Part shown: positions 53,318 through 62,177 of the stretch, in pieces
How positions within the stretch are numbered: position 1 is the first letter of the stretch
Layout: each line of letters opens with the position of its first letter
From: Dokdonia donghaensis DSW-1
GTDB lineage: Bacteria > Bacteroidota > Bacteroidia > Flavobacteriales > Flavobacteriaceae
DNA length: 64,000 nt
Assembly (NCBI RefSeq): GCF_001653755.1
Contig: NZ_CP015125.1
Coordinates: forward strand, 1,807,501-1,871,500
Direction: 5' to 3'
Translations under genes and position numbers: made by a program
Notes under the pieces: model-generated
Databases searched by the model: none
The model's input: the letters and a program-made list of their open reading frames with translations, nothing else
Told to the model about the DNA's origin: nothing

Positions 53318-54718
53318 ATGAGTTCATACGATGTAGCCGTTATAGGCTCTGGTCCTGGTGGATATGTTGCAGCAATACGTTGTGCACAACTAGGAATGAA
53401 AACAGCATTAATAGAAAAATATAGCACACTAGGAGGAACTTGTCTTAACGTAGGGTGTATCCCGTCTAAGGCGCTTCTTGATTCATCACACCACTATGAA
53501 GATGCCATCAAGCATTTTGAAGAGCACGGTATCGAGGTAGGTGATGTAAAATTTAACCTAGAGAAAATGATTGCCCGCAAGCAAAGCGTAGTAGATGTTA
53601 CTACAAAGGGTATTGAGTTCTTAATGGGTAAAAATGAGATAGACGTTTACCAGGGTGTGGGATCTTTTAAAGATGCTACACATATAGATATCGCAGGAGA
53701 AAAGAACCTGACTATAGAGGCAAAAAATACCATTATAGCAACAGGATCTAAGCCTAGCACGTTACCTTTTATAAACATAGATAAAGAACGTATCATCACT
53801 TCTACAGAAGCATTAAAACTTCCAGAAGTACCTAAGCACCTTGTTGTGATAGGTGGAGGTGTGATAGGTCTTGAGCTTGGTCAAGTATACAAGCGTCTAG
53901 GTGCAGAGGTAACTGTAGTAGAGTATATGGATCGCATTATCCCTACGATGGATGGCGCTCAGAGTAAAGAATTACTTAAAGTATTCAAAAAGCAAAAAGT
54001 AAAATTTGCCCTATCTCACGGAGTTACTGCTGTAGAGCGTGACGGAGATGAGGTTACCATCAAAGCGACAAATAATAAAAAAGGTGTAGATGTAGAGTTT
54101 AAGGCAGACTACGTACTTGTAGCTGTGGGACGTCGTGCCTACACAGACGGTCTTAAACTTGATGCTGTAGGTATTAAGACAGATGAGCGTGGTAAAGTTG
54201 AAGTAAACGAGCACCTGCAGACTAATGTGTCAAATATTTATGCTATAGGTGACGTTATAAAAGGAGCAATGCTCGCTCACAAAGCCGAAGAAGAAGGAAC
54301 ACTCGTTGCCGAAATTCTTGCAGGTCAAAAACCACATATAGATTACAACCTTATACCAGGTGTAGTATACACTTGGCCAGAAGTTGCCTCTGTAGGTAAA
54401 ACCGAGGAGCAACTTAAAGAAGCTGGAGTAGCCTACAAGTCAGGACAGTTCCCTATGCGTGCATTAGGACGTAGCCGCGCGAGTGGTGATACAGATGGAT
54501 TTGTAAAAATACTTGCAGATAAGGAAACAGATGAGGTACTAGGCGTGCATATGGTAGGTGCTCGTGTAGCAGACCTTATAGCTGAAGGAGTAACTGCAAT
54601 GGAGTTTAGAGCAAGTGCCGAGGATATTGCACGTATGAGCCACGCACACCCTACGTATGCAGAGGCTGTAAAAGAAGCTGCCCTCGCTGCAACCGAAGAT
54701 AGACCTATACACATCTAG
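53318..54718 (+). CDS. lpdA: Dihydrolipoyl dehydrogenase (E3)
   Basis: 466 aa. DVAVIGSGPGGYVAAIRCAQLG (FAD), GGTCLNVGCIPSKALL (redox CxxxxC, about 42-47), VVIGGGVIGLELGQVYKRLG (NAD), YAIGDVIKGAMLAHKAEEEG, and the C-terminal HAHPTYAEAVKEAAL with the catalytic His-Glu pair. It reoxidises lipoamide in the pyruvate and 2-oxoglutarate dehydrogenase complexes. It stands alone rather than with the E1/E2 genes. Fully confident. Confidence 0.96.
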   Translation: MSSYDVAVIGSGPGGYVAAIRCAQLGMKTALIEKYSTLGGTCLNVGCIPSKALLDSSHHYEDAIKHFEEHGIEVGDVKFNLEKMIARKQSVVDVTTKGIEFLMGKNEIDVYQGVGSFKDATHIDIAGEKNLTIEAKNTIIATGSKPSTLPFINIDKERIITSTEALKLPEVPKHLVVIGGGVIGLELGQVYKRLGAEVTVVEYMDRIIPTMDGAQSKELLKVFKKQKVKFALSHGVTAVERDGDEVTIKATNNKKGVDVEFKADYVLVAVGRRAYTDGLKLDAVGIKTDERGKVEVNEHLQTNVSNIYAIGDVIKGAMLAHKAEEEGTLVAEILAGQKPHIDYNLIPGVVYTWPEVASVGKTEEQLKEAGVAYKSGQFPMRALGRSRASGDTDGFVKILADKETDEVLGVHMVGARVADLIAEGVTAMEFRASAEDIARMSHAHPTYAEAVKEAALAATEDRPIHI

Positions 54719-54744
54719 TCACCACTAGAATGATATATTATAAA

Positions 54745-54775
54745 AAAAACCTGCTAGTAATAGCAGGTTTTTTTT
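54745..54775 (+). terminator. Terminator of lpdA
   Basis: AAAAACCTGCTA-GTAA-TAGCAGGTTTTT, 12-bp stem with T8; 27 bp after the stop. Confidence 0.92.
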
Positions 54776-54787
54776 GATTTATGGGTT

Positions 54788-54804
54788 ATTACGCTTTCGC
54801 GAAA
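54788..54804. repeat. Interspersed palindrome, left-armed copy
   Basis: ATTACGC plus core TTTCGCGAAA; the right arm is ATTATT. Between convergent lpdA and the gene at 54822. Confidence 0.85.
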
Positions 54805-54821
54805 ATTATTAGTGGCTTATA

Positions 54822-55394
54822 TTACTTCTCTTTTTTAGCGATATAATCTCTAACAAGGTCGTTGTAGCACCTCATAGAAGTAAATTGTGTGCAGCTTTCT
54901 CCTATTAGTTCTATGCCATATTGATCTCTGATTCTTTCTTCAAACTTCTTATCTGGGTTGTATTCTTCTTGAAAATACTTTATCTGTTTGTTTATTACAT
55001 CTTGCTTAAATTTCTTTGTGATTTTCACACACGAATCAAACCCAAGAAATTCATAGTACTCAATTATACTTTTATTGCATTGTACTCGATCAAAATTGGT
55101 CTTTGCAAGTCGAATATTACAAAATAATGACAATACAAGAAAAGCTGCTGCTGGAAACAATAGGAAAGTTTTGAAGCTTTTCTTTAGTAAGAAAATTAAG
55201 GCGTAAACAAAGAGAATTAGTGTTGCGATAAATAACAAGGATCTCGCATAAATAAGGTCATATATTATGCTTAAAACAGGATCTCGATAATAGAAATTAA
55301 TATTTAATAAAATAATATCAACTAATAAGGTAATAATAATTAGTGATAAAAGCTTTGTCTCTTTTTCTTGATTAAGAAAACTATTTCTGTTCAT
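54822..55394 (-). CDS. Hypothetical three-helix membrane protein
   Basis: 190 aa. Three hydrophobic helices (about 15-36, 50-70, 76-96) and a soluble Lys/Glu-rich C-terminal half with four Cys (RVQCNKS, DSCVKI, ESCTQF, MRCYND), which might form disulfides if exposed to the periplasm. I do not recognise the family. The codons are more AT-rich than in the flanking genes. Together with the TPM gene it forms a small minus-strand unit. Confidence 0.6.
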   Translation of the reverse strand: MNRNSFLNQEKETKLLSLIIITLLVDIILLNINFYYRDPVLSIIYDLIYARSLLFIATLILFVYALIFLLKKSFKTFLLFPAAAFLVLSLFCNIRLAKTNFDRVQCNKSIIEYYEFLGFDSCVKITKKFKQDVINKQIKYFQEEYNPDKKFEERIRDQYGIELIGESCTQFTSMRCYNDLVRDYIAKKEK

Positions 55395-55433
55395 ATTAAG
55401 ATATAATAAGCTTATTATTTATTTTTAGATAAT

Positions 55434-56021
55434 TCATAACCACTTACTTTGTAGGGCTTGTACTCCCTTTTCTATTCCCACGTAATAGTCACCTCGTCTA
55501 AATTCTGGAATGATTGTGGAGTCAATAATTTTTTTACAGATTTTATCTGTTAGAACTTTTTCAGTTCCATATCCTGTTGCAATCCTTATTTTTTTTAAGT
55601 TTTTACTCATCACTATGAGTAATCCATTGTTAGATTTTACTTTTCCGATACGCCATTCATTTCCTAGATCTGTCGAATAATCTTTTAGATTCTTATAAGG
55701 TGTAATTGAATCAATAGTAACAATCACAATTTCTCTTGAACTAGCTTCTTCATAATCATTTAAAATCTTAGTTAAACTTAAATTTTGCTCTTCACTGAAG
55801 ATACTTTCATAGTCTGATACCACACCTAAAGGTGCCGGAAAACGAAGTAAGTTTTCTTTGCTAGATTTACCTACTTTCTTGCTTGAACTCTCATTGCTAT
55901 CATTCCATACTCGATATGAATTATAGGCTGCTAGTGGTACGCCTATAAGATTAGGAAGAATGTACGACGCAAAGAAAAATAGGAAACTAATGATTCCAAT
56001 TACAGTTACGGCCTTTCTCAT
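55434..56021 (-). CDS. TPM domain protein (YgcG-like)
   Basis: 195 aa. N-terminal membrane anchor (about 5-35) and a TPM domain (about 65-185): VVSDYESIFSEEQNLSLTKILNDYEEASSREIVIVTIDSI, NNGLLIVMSKNLKKIRIATGYGTEKVLTDKICKKII. TPM domains occur in Psb32/YgcG proteins linked to membrane or photosystem repair and sometimes phosphatase activity; the role here is unknown. AT-rich; 39 bp upstream of the preceding hypothetical gene. Confidence 0.8.
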   Translation of the reverse strand: MRKAVTVIGIISFLFFFASYILPNLIGVPLAAYNSYRVWNDSNESSSKKVGKSSKENLLRFPAPLGVVSDYESIFSEEQNLSLTKILNDYEEASSREIVIVTIDSITPYKNLKDYSTDLGNEWRIGKVKSNNGLLIVMSKNLKKIRIATGYGTEKVLTDKICKKIIDSTIIPEFRRGDYYVGIEKGVQALQSKWL

Positions 56022-56236
56022 TTTTGATTTTATAATGATTTAAATTAACAGAGACCTTAAGTCTTATTATTCTTAATTTTATATGATTGTCTAAATATAC
56101 ACGCTATCAAAGTTTAAAATCACTATGTTTTTACTTTAGTTTTTATGGATTATTAACATTATAGTTTCTCTTACTATATGCTCCCAATTTTCAACTATTT
56201 TGAACACCAAAGAAGAAATAAAATAAGGTCGTTTTG

Positions 56237-56244
56237 TATTTTTG
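56237..56244 (+). promoter_or_regulatory. -7 box for ctaA
   Basis: TATTTTTG matches TAnnTTTG, 21 bp before ATG 56266. The TTG within it is an apparent start in a longer frame but is better read as promoter. Confidence 0.55.
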
Positions 56245-56265
56245 CAGCTCTTAAAAAGAGTACAT

Positions 56266-57318
56266 ATGTGGTACAGACGCGCGCTTAAAATATCAATCAT
56301 TTTCTTATACCTCATTATCATCGCAGGGGCGGTGGTACGTATGACGGGAAGCGGTATGGGTTGCCCAGACTGGCCGCAGTGTTTTGGGTACTTAGTACCT
56401 CCTACAGAAGAGAGTGAGCTACAATGGGAGCCTAACCATAATTATGAAGATGGGCAGGTTATTATACGCAATGAGTCGCTGCGCGTTGCCCCAGCAGATT
56501 TTACTTCTGGAGCCACCTATAATGAGCAAAACTGGGACACTTATGACACGCACGACTATGCCAGCTTTAACGTATGGCACACCTGGATAGAGTATATAAA
56601 CAGGCTTGTAACAGCACTTGCCGGCATCCCTATGTTACTTATGGTGATACTCGCTTTCTGGTATTGGAAGGGGCGCAAAGGCCTCATTTTTGCCACCTTT
56701 ATGGTGTTACCTTTAATGCTTTTTCAGGCGTGGCTGGGTAAGCAAGTAGTAGACTCAAACTTACTACCGGTAAAAATTACCATTCATATGATAGCGGCTC
56801 TCTTTATCGTGGCGCTACTCTTATTCTTGTGGTATAAATCGCAGCATAAAGAAATGGGGATTACGCTTTCGCGAAAGCGTACTTATGACCCCGTATTTAA
56901 AAACCTCATTGTGATTGCTAGTATACTCACGCTTGTGCAAATTGCACTAGGTACACAAGTAAGACAGTATGTAGATGAGCGCGTGGCAGAGGTAGGCTAT
57001 GAGGCAAAAGAGCTATGGCTCAACCCAGCCACAGTATGGTTTTATGTACATAGATCGTTTTCTATACTCGTGACATTATTAAACCTATATATCTTCTGGC
57101 GTAATAAAAACTTACTGCTAGGGCATACCAAGTTACTTAACTGGACACTTATACTCATAGCCTTAGAGGTGGTGACGGGTATCGCGATGTACTATATAGA
57201 TTTTCCGTTTGGGAGTCAGCCATTACATTTAGTCTTAGCGTCATTACTTTTTGGGGTTCAGTTTTATATTTTGTTAGAAAGTTTCCCAAAAAGGGAGGCT
57301 ATCACACCTACGATATAG
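56266..57318 (+). CDS. ctaA: Heme A synthase (CtaA/COX15 family)
   Basis: 350 aa, eight TM helices. VVRMTGSGMGCPDWPQCFGYLVPP after helix 1 (with the family Cys), WHTWIEYINRLVTALAG (heme-ligand His and Glu), and ITIHMIAALF and VHRSFSILVTLL (further His ligands). It oxidises heme O to heme A for cytochrome oxidase. The palindrome at 56862 lies in the gene, encoding TLSRKR in a loop after helix 5. ATG 56266 is chosen over a TTG in the promoter box. Confidence 0.92.
   Translation: MWYRRALKISIIFLYLIIIAGAVVRMTGSGMGCPDWPQCFGYLVPPTEESELQWEPNHNYEDGQVIIRNESLRVAPADFTSGATYNEQNWDTYDTHDYASFNVWHTWIEYINRLVTALAGIPMLLMVILAFWYWKGRKGLIFATFMVLPLMLFQAWLGKQVVDSNLLPVKITIHMIAALFIVALLLFLWYKSQHKEMGITLSRKRTYDPVFKNLIVIASILTLVQIALGTQVRQYVDERVAEVGYEAKELWLNPATVWFYVHRSFSILVTLLNLYIFWRNKNLLLGHTKLLNWTLILIALEVVTGIAMYYIDFPFGSQPLHLVLASLLFGVQFYILLESFPKREAITPTI
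56862..56881. repeat. Interspersed palindrome, 20 bp, inside ctaA
   Basis: Perfect 20-bp copy, read as TLSRKRT in a positively charged cytoplasmic-type loop. Confidence 0.95.
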
Positions 57319-57357
57319 GGATAAACCAAGTATCTTTACCATCTTAAAATTTGTACA

Positions 57358-57873
57358 ATGATTTACCGTTTTAGAGCAATTCTAGACACAGAAGAAGATG
57401 TTTTTCGCGATCTTGAGATCGAAGCTGCGGCTACGCTTGAAGACTTGCATAATGCTATAAACCAGTCTTTTGGGTTTGATGGGGCAGAGGTTGCTGCGTT
57501 TTACCTAAGCGATGATACCTGGATGCAGGGCGAGGAGTTTGCCCAGTTTGAAATGGGTGAGGGTGAGAGCCAGTTGCGCCTTATGAATGAGACGTCACTA
57601 GACGGGCTTCTGGGAGAACACCAGACGCGTCTTATATATGTATATGACTTCTTAAATATGTGGCGTTTTCTTGTAGAGCTTGCAGAGATTACAGAGCCAG
57701 AAGATGGCGTGACGTATCCTAACCTTATGTTTGTACAAGGGCAAGTACCAGACCAAGCGCCAGAGTTTGAGATGGAACCACAAGACGAGGAAGATGAGGA
57801 TGATGATGAGTTTAATGATGATTACAATATCGACGATTTTGACGATTTAAGTTTTGATGAGAACTGGAATTAG
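57358..57873 (+). CDS. Plasmid pRiA4b ORF-3-like protein (IS1096 passenger TnpR-like)
   Basis: 171 aa. The N-terminal fold (about 1-130) matches the pRiA4b ORF-3 family: YRFRAILDTEEDVFRDLEIEAAATLEDLHNAINQSFGFD, FYLSDDTWMQG, LIYVYDFLNMWRFLVEL. The C-terminal 40 residues are almost all Asp/Glu/Asn. Names with plasmid or IS terms are historical; no transposon surrounds it here. Function unknown. In a likely unit with the nucleoid-associated gene 66 bp downstream. Confidence 0.8.
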   Translation: MIYRFRAILDTEEDVFRDLEIEAAATLEDLHNAINQSFGFDGAEVAAFYLSDDTWMQGEEFAQFEMGEGESQLRLMNETSLDGLLGEHQTRLIYVYDFLNMWRFLVELAEITEPEDGVTYPNLMFVQGQVPDQAPEFEMEPQDEEDEDDDEFNDDYNIDDFDDLSFDENWN

Positions 57874-57939
57874 TATTCTTGTATCTCTTTATAACCTAAC
57901 CTGTGTGCATCGCATACATCATAACACATACATACGACT

Positions 57940-58995
57940 ATGATAAATTTATATAGCGCTCAGATAGAGTCACTATCTATACACCGTATAGGTAATAAAG
58001 GAAAGGCAGAAGGACTTTTTGTATCTCAAGACCCATATCCTTTAAGTGATGAGCTTACTCCGCTTATTAAGGAGTTTTTCTTTAAGCCTTTTAGAGAAAA
58101 GGAAGAGAACTACTATAAGTTTTTTCACGATCAAGATTTAGAGTTTAACACGCTTTTTACGTTAGCAAAGAAAGTTTTTGATAACCCACACGGGACGCAT
58201 TTACTCTCTGAGGATATTGCAAAGCACTTATATGCACAAAGTGATCACCCGCACATTAAGGCTGGTGAGTTGTACATCGCACACCTAGAAGGCGTGCAGA
58301 TAGATAATATCAAGACAGATGCTTTAGGTATTTTTAAAAGTGAGTTAAAGCAGGATTTCTTACAGTTTCGCGAAAGCGGGACAAACCTTGAGATGATACT
58401 TGAGCAAGGGATTAATCTTAATAAACTAGATAAAGGCTGTTTGATTTTTAACCATAAGGAGGATGAAGGGTATAAGGTACTCTCTGTAGATTCTAACCGT
58501 TATGACACAAAGTACTGGCTAGAGAATTTTATGGGTGTAGAGACCTTTGAAGATGATAACTTCTACACAAAGAAGTATCTTAAGTTTTGTCAAGACTTTG
58601 CAAAAGACGTAGTACTCCCTGCCGAAGATAAAAAGGAAGAAGTGCTCTTTATGAACCGTGCGGTAAATCACTTTGCAAAAAATGACACTTTTGAAGAAAC
58701 TGCTTTTATGAATGATGTGATAGATAATCCGGATCTTATACCAGAGTTTCGCCATTATAAATCAGAGCAGTCGCCTAAGTATAAAATAGAAGATCTTACA
58801 GACTTCTCGATAAGCAATAAAGCGGTTACTGCACAGCGCAAGAAAATAAAAAGTGTAATTAATCTAGATACCAATATCCAGATTAAAATGGACTTCATTA
58901 ACCCAGAAAGCGCAGAGAAGTTTGTAGAAAAAGGGTGGGATGAAGAAAAACAGATGTACTACTACCTGGTGTATTTTAACAAGGAGCAGAACTAA
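57940..58995 (+). CDS. Nucleoid-associated protein (NdpA/YejK-like)
   Basis: 351 aa, 37-kDa nucleoid-associated family. SAQIESLSIHRIGNKGKAEGLFVSQDPY, IKAGELYIAHLEGVQIDNIKTDALGIFKSELKQDFL and the LNKLDKGCLIFN block are characteristic. E. coli YejK binds the nucleoid and influences topoisomerase activity; the flavobacterial role is unproven. A palindrome copy (58366) encodes FRESG in the middle of the gene. Ends in a strong bidirectional terminator. Confidence 0.85.
   Translation: MINLYSAQIESLSIHRIGNKGKAEGLFVSQDPYPLSDELTPLIKEFFFKPFREKEENYYKFFHDQDLEFNTLFTLAKKVFDNPHGTHLLSEDIAKHLYAQSDHPHIKAGELYIAHLEGVQIDNIKTDALGIFKSELKQDFLQFRESGTNLEMILEQGINLNKLDKGCLIFNHKEDEGYKVLSVDSNRYDTKYWLENFMGVETFEDDNFYTKKYLKFCQDFAKDVVLPAEDKKEEVLFMNRAVNHFAKNDTFEETAFMNDVIDNPDLIPEFRHYKSEQSPKYKIEDLTDFSISNKAVTAQRKKIKSVINLDTNIQIKMDFINPESAEKFVEKGWDEEKQMYYYLVYFNKEQN
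58366..58378. repeat. Interspersed palindrome, right-armed copy, inside the nucleoid-associated gene
   Basis: Core TTTCGCGAAA plus GCG, left arm CAG; read as QFRESG. Confidence 0.85.
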
Positions 58996-59012
58996 GCTTA
59001 TCCATATGATAT

Positions 59013-59048
59013 AAAAAAAGCGTAGCTAGAAATAGCTACGCTTTTTTT
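59013..59048. terminator. Bidirectional terminator
   Basis: AAAAAAAGCGTAGCTA-GAAA-TAGCTACGCTTTTTTT, 16-bp stem with a GNRA-type loop, between the convergent genes ending at 58995 and 59054. Confidence 0.95.
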
Positions 59049-59053
59049 ATGGT

Positions 59054-60124
59054 TTAAATCTCCTTTATAAGACGTTTAAGACTAATGTCTTCATAGTTGC
59101 GTTTTACAAACTCAAGGGCTGCACGTAGTATTGCTCCCATATTTGCTGCGCGTTTAAATTTGAGATCACTTGTAAAGTCAAATATATCTGCTCGTAGCTG
59201 GCGCACATTCTCACGAGGTGAGATATTATCTGTAGCCATCACACGTAATAATCTTGTGAGTCTCTTTTTACCATTGAGTATTCTTCTAGCAAGGAGCGCT
59301 CTCTCTTCATTACGATACTGCTCGATAGAGCGGTTATCTAGTCGCTTTGCAACCAGTTGTACTAGTCTTATGTTTTCTTTAAAAATCGCGGGTTGATATA
59401 CCTTAAAATTACCTTCAAAACATTGTTGATCAAAATCTATCGCACGTATTTTATAACGTACTGTGTCAAAGTCGTGGGTAGGGATAATTACATAATTATA
59501 AGATCGCATATCGCCAAGTAAAGTAATCATACAGCGCTCGTTAAACTTTACAAACTCCTTTGCAATTTGATTAAGTCCCAAGTCGTCACACTCTTCAAGA
59601 TGTTCTCTTATAAACTCATCGCCCGGTATGCCAGAAATATGCTCTTCTATAAGGGTGTTTTCATATACCAGAAAGTTAATACGGTTAGGCGATAAGATGT
59701 GCTCAAGCTCAAGTCCATAAACTCTACTAGCATCTGCCTGCTTTACATAAAAGTATACGTAGTTATTATTATAAATATTAAGCACCTTAATACGAAAGGG
59801 CTTAGAGTTACCAAAAGTGCAAAAGTCTATACCCGCAATGCGTAGATAGTCAAAGATATTCTCATTACCATCTGAGTGCAGCTGGGTATAAATACGTTTA
59901 AGATTGTACTCTATCTCATCTTGTTCAAACTCGGGATAGTAAACACGTATCCACAGCGTGTCATTATCTTCTTTATCAAAAACACTCACACCACCAGAAA
60001 ACCTAAGCAGATCTTCATAAGAGATCGTAACCTCAGATGTCCTTGCATAGGTGTCTAGATAAGAAAGAAGCTTCTCATTAACAGGGAATGAGGGTTTCTT
60101 TTTAGACATCAGTTTGTTTTCCAT
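59054..60124 (-). CDS. Conserved hypothetical with kinase/APH-like catalytic motif
   Basis: 356 aa, soluble, no signal. Not matched to a family I know by name. Around residues 204-242 it reads LLGDMRSYNYVIIP and YKIRAIDFDQQC, resembling the D-x4-N catalytic loop and the IDFD metal-binding motif of aminoglycoside phosphotransferase/kinase folds; a possible Glu-containing N-lobe precedes (NFLVYENTLIEEHISGIPG). The C-terminal 100 residues are basic and helical. The kinase reading is a motif-level inference. Divergent from the ABC exporter; terminates in the shared hairpin. Confidence 0.6.
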   Translation of the reverse strand: MENKLMSKKKPSFPVNEKLLSYLDTYARTSEVTISYEDLLRFSGGVSVFDKEDNDTLWIRVYYPEFEQDEIEYNLKRIYTQLHSDGNENIFDYLRIAGIDFCTFGNSKPFRIKVLNIYNNNYVYFYVKQADASRVYGLELEHILSPNRINFLVYENTLIEEHISGIPGDEFIREHLEECDDLGLNQIAKEFVKFNERCMITLLGDMRSYNYVIIPTHDFDTVRYKIRAIDFDQQCFEGNFKVYQPAIFKENIRLVQLVAKRLDNRSIEQYRNEERALLARRILNGKKRLTRLLRVMATDNISPRENVRQLRADIFDFTSDLKFKRAANMGAILRAALEFVKRNYEDISLKRLIKEI

Positions 60125-60219
60125 TGCGGGATGTTTTTATGTAAAGATACTAAAGGCGTGTAACAAAAGGTCTACATAGCCGTCTTGTAAACACTAGCAA
60201 TCAAAAAACATACTTCATA

Positions 60220-61113
60220 TTGGAAACAATCCTAACGATTAATAATCTAACGAAACATTACGGCATTGTAAAAGCCGTAAATGACCTCTCGTTTACGATA
60301 GAAAAAGGAAACGTATATGGCATACTAGGCCCTAACGGTAGTGGTAAATCTACCACCTTAGGTATGGTGCTCAATGTGGTAAATCCTACTTCTGGAAGCT
60401 TTCACTGGTTTGATGGGTCAGACACCACACATAATGCTTTAAAAAAGGTGGGAGCTATTATAGAGCGACCTAACTTTTACCCGTATATGACCGCGGCACA
60501 AAATTTACAACTGGTTTGTAAAATTAAAGATGTCCCGTCAGATAAGATTCAAGAAAAACTTGAGATTGTAGGTCTTCTAGATCGTATGCATAGCAAGTTT
60601 AGTACCTACTCACTAGGTATGAAACAGCGTCTAGCCATTGCCTCTGCACTTCTTAATGATCCAGAGATACTTATACTAGATGAGCCTACAAATGGTCTTG
60701 ACCCACAAGGTATACATCAGATACGTGAGATTATTAAAAAAATTGCCGCAGGAGGAACTACCATACTACTTGCCTCTCACTTACTAGATGAGGTAGAGAA
60801 GGTATGTACGCACGTAGTAATCTTACGTAAAGGCGTAAAGTTATATTCAGGACGAGTAGATGCGATGAATGCCAGTCACGGCTTTTTTGAGTTGCGCACA
60901 GATAACTTATCTATGCTCGAGACCTATCTCAATGCACACTCAGATTTTGGCGAGGTAAAGATAGAAGGCGATTTGCTTACAGGGTTTTTATTAAATCCGC
61001 TAGAAGCCAAAGAGCTCAACACGCAACTACACCAGCAAGGTATTGTGCTCACGCACCTTGTAAAGCGCAAAGAGAGCTTAGAAGAGCAATTCCTTGAATT
61101 AACTAAAAACTAA
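60220..61113 (+). CDS. ABC transporter ATP-binding protein
   Basis: 297 aa. Walker A GPNGSGKSTT (about 39-48), signature YSLGMKQRLAIASALL, Walker B EILILDEPTNGLDPQG, and switch His in LLASHLLDE. It matches the CcmA/Bcr-type ATPases of ABC-2 exporters (bacitracin/lantibiotic-type or lipid). TTG start: no in-frame ATG precedes the conserved N-terminus. The permease follows after 8 bp. Confidence 0.92.
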   Translation: METILTINNLTKHYGIVKAVNDLSFTIEKGNVYGILGPNGSGKSTTLGMVLNVVNPTSGSFHWFDGSDTTHNALKKVGAIIERPNFYPYMTAAQNLQLVCKIKDVPSDKIQEKLEIVGLLDRMHSKFSTYSLGMKQRLAIASALLNDPEILILDEPTNGLDPQGIHQIREIIKKIAAGGTTILLASHLLDEVEKVCTHVVILRKGVKLYSGRVDAMNASHGFFELRTDNLSMLETYLNAHSDFGEVKIEGDLLTGFLLNPLEAKELNTQLHQQGIVLTHLVKRKESLEEQFLELTKN

Positions 61114-61121
61114 ACAACCCA

Positions 61122-61952
61122 ATGTTACGACTACTCACCATAGAATATCACAAACTCAGACATAGCAAGACATCACGTGTCCTTATCATAGGGTACTTTG
61201 TGTTACTATCTGCCATTGCACTGCTTGCCTCATTTAAGTTTAACTTATTTGGATTAGAGTTTAGGCTTGCAGATCAAGGTATTTTTAACTTTCCATACAT
61301 CTGGCACTTTAATTCTTTTATAGCCGCTATTCTTAAATTTTTCTTAGCTGTTGTCATAGTATCAATGACAGCAAATGAGTACAGCAATAGAACGCTTAAA
61401 CAAAACCTCATAGACGGTTTGAGTAAGAAGGAATTTATACTCTCTAAGTTCTTAACCGTTGTTGTTTTTTCAGCTTTATCAACGTTGTTTGTATTTATTT
61501 TAAATATAATTCTTGGATTGATTTTTTCTGACTTTAATGAGTTATCAATTATTTTTTCGGATTTAGAGTTTTTGATTGGTTTCTTTTTCAAACTAGTAGG
61601 TTTCTTTTCGTTTTGTCTTTTTTTAGGTATTCTAATAAAAAGATCTGCTTTTGCGCTAGGCTTTTTGTTGTTCTGGTGGATATTTGAATGGATAATATTT
61701 ATTGTTCTAGGAATCTTAGTAACAAAAGATTTTGCTTGGAAAGTATGGGACTTACTACCTCTTGGTTCAATGTGGAATTTACTGAATGAACCTTTTACAA
61801 GATTAGAAATTGCACAAACTGTTGCCAGTCAATTAGAAACTGATATGGTATTGAACTATGGTGTTGAGTGGTATGAGATAGCTATCGTATCGGTATGGAC
61901 GTTCTTATTTATATATGCAAGTTTACTATTGTTAAAGAAAAGAGACTTGTAG
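61122..61952 (+). CDS. ABC-2 type transporter permease
   Basis: 276 aa with six hydrophobic helices. YHKLRHSKTSRVLIIGYFVLLSAI at the N-terminus, SMTANEYSNRTLKQNLIDGLSKKEFILSKFL (the conserved re-entrant/coupling segment) and a C-terminal helix ending in KKRDL are typical. It pairs with the ATPase 8 bp upstream as a two-gene exporter. The DNA of the central part is strikingly AT-rich compared with the ATPase gene. Substrate unknown. Confidence 0.88.
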   Translation: MLRLLTIEYHKLRHSKTSRVLIIGYFVLLSAIALLASFKFNLFGLEFRLADQGIFNFPYIWHFNSFIAAILKFFLAVVIVSMTANEYSNRTLKQNLIDGLSKKEFILSKFLTVVVFSALSTLFVFILNIILGLIFSDFNELSIIFSDLEFLIGFFFKLVGFFSFCLFLGILIKRSAFALGFLLFWWIFEWIIFIVLGILVTKDFAWKVWDLLPLGSMWNLLNEPFTRLEIAQTVASQLETDMVLNYGVEWYEIAIVSVWTFLFIYASLLLLKKRDL

Positions 61953-61956
61953 TATC

Positions 61957-61974
61957 ACGCTTTCGCGAAAGCGT
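61957..61974. repeat. Interspersed palindrome, 18 bp
   Basis: Perfect ACGC...GCGT copy, 4 bp after the permease stop and just before the terminator. Confidence 0.95.
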
Positions 61975-61984
61975 AATCAATCAC

Positions 61985-62013
61985 AATGCAACCTCAAAAG
62001 GGTTGCATTTTTT
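61985..62013 (+). terminator. Terminator of the ABC exporter operon
   Basis: AATGCAACC/GGTTGCATT stem, 7-nt loop, T-run after. Confidence 0.88.
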
Positions 62014-62177
62014 GTATATTCATATCAGAAAACGGTTCAAGCGGTGACTTAAAAACCTAATGCTTTAACAATCTTGAGAAAGTGATGGTAGTTGAAACCC
62101 CGTTTATAGCTGAAAATTAAAAGGATAATACCCTGTAAAGTACTGTGAATCTTAAAAAATAACCTATTTTCGCGAGA

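Noticed and set aside
57358..57873. Mobile element, because of the IS1096/pRiA4b family names
   Set aside because: No transposase, inverted repeats or target duplications nearby; the name is historical.
62165..62176. TTTTCGCGAGAA just before the helicase start as another palindrome copy
   Set aside because: One mismatch in the core and no arms; it may simply be part of a promoter box (TATTTTCG). Left out of the count.
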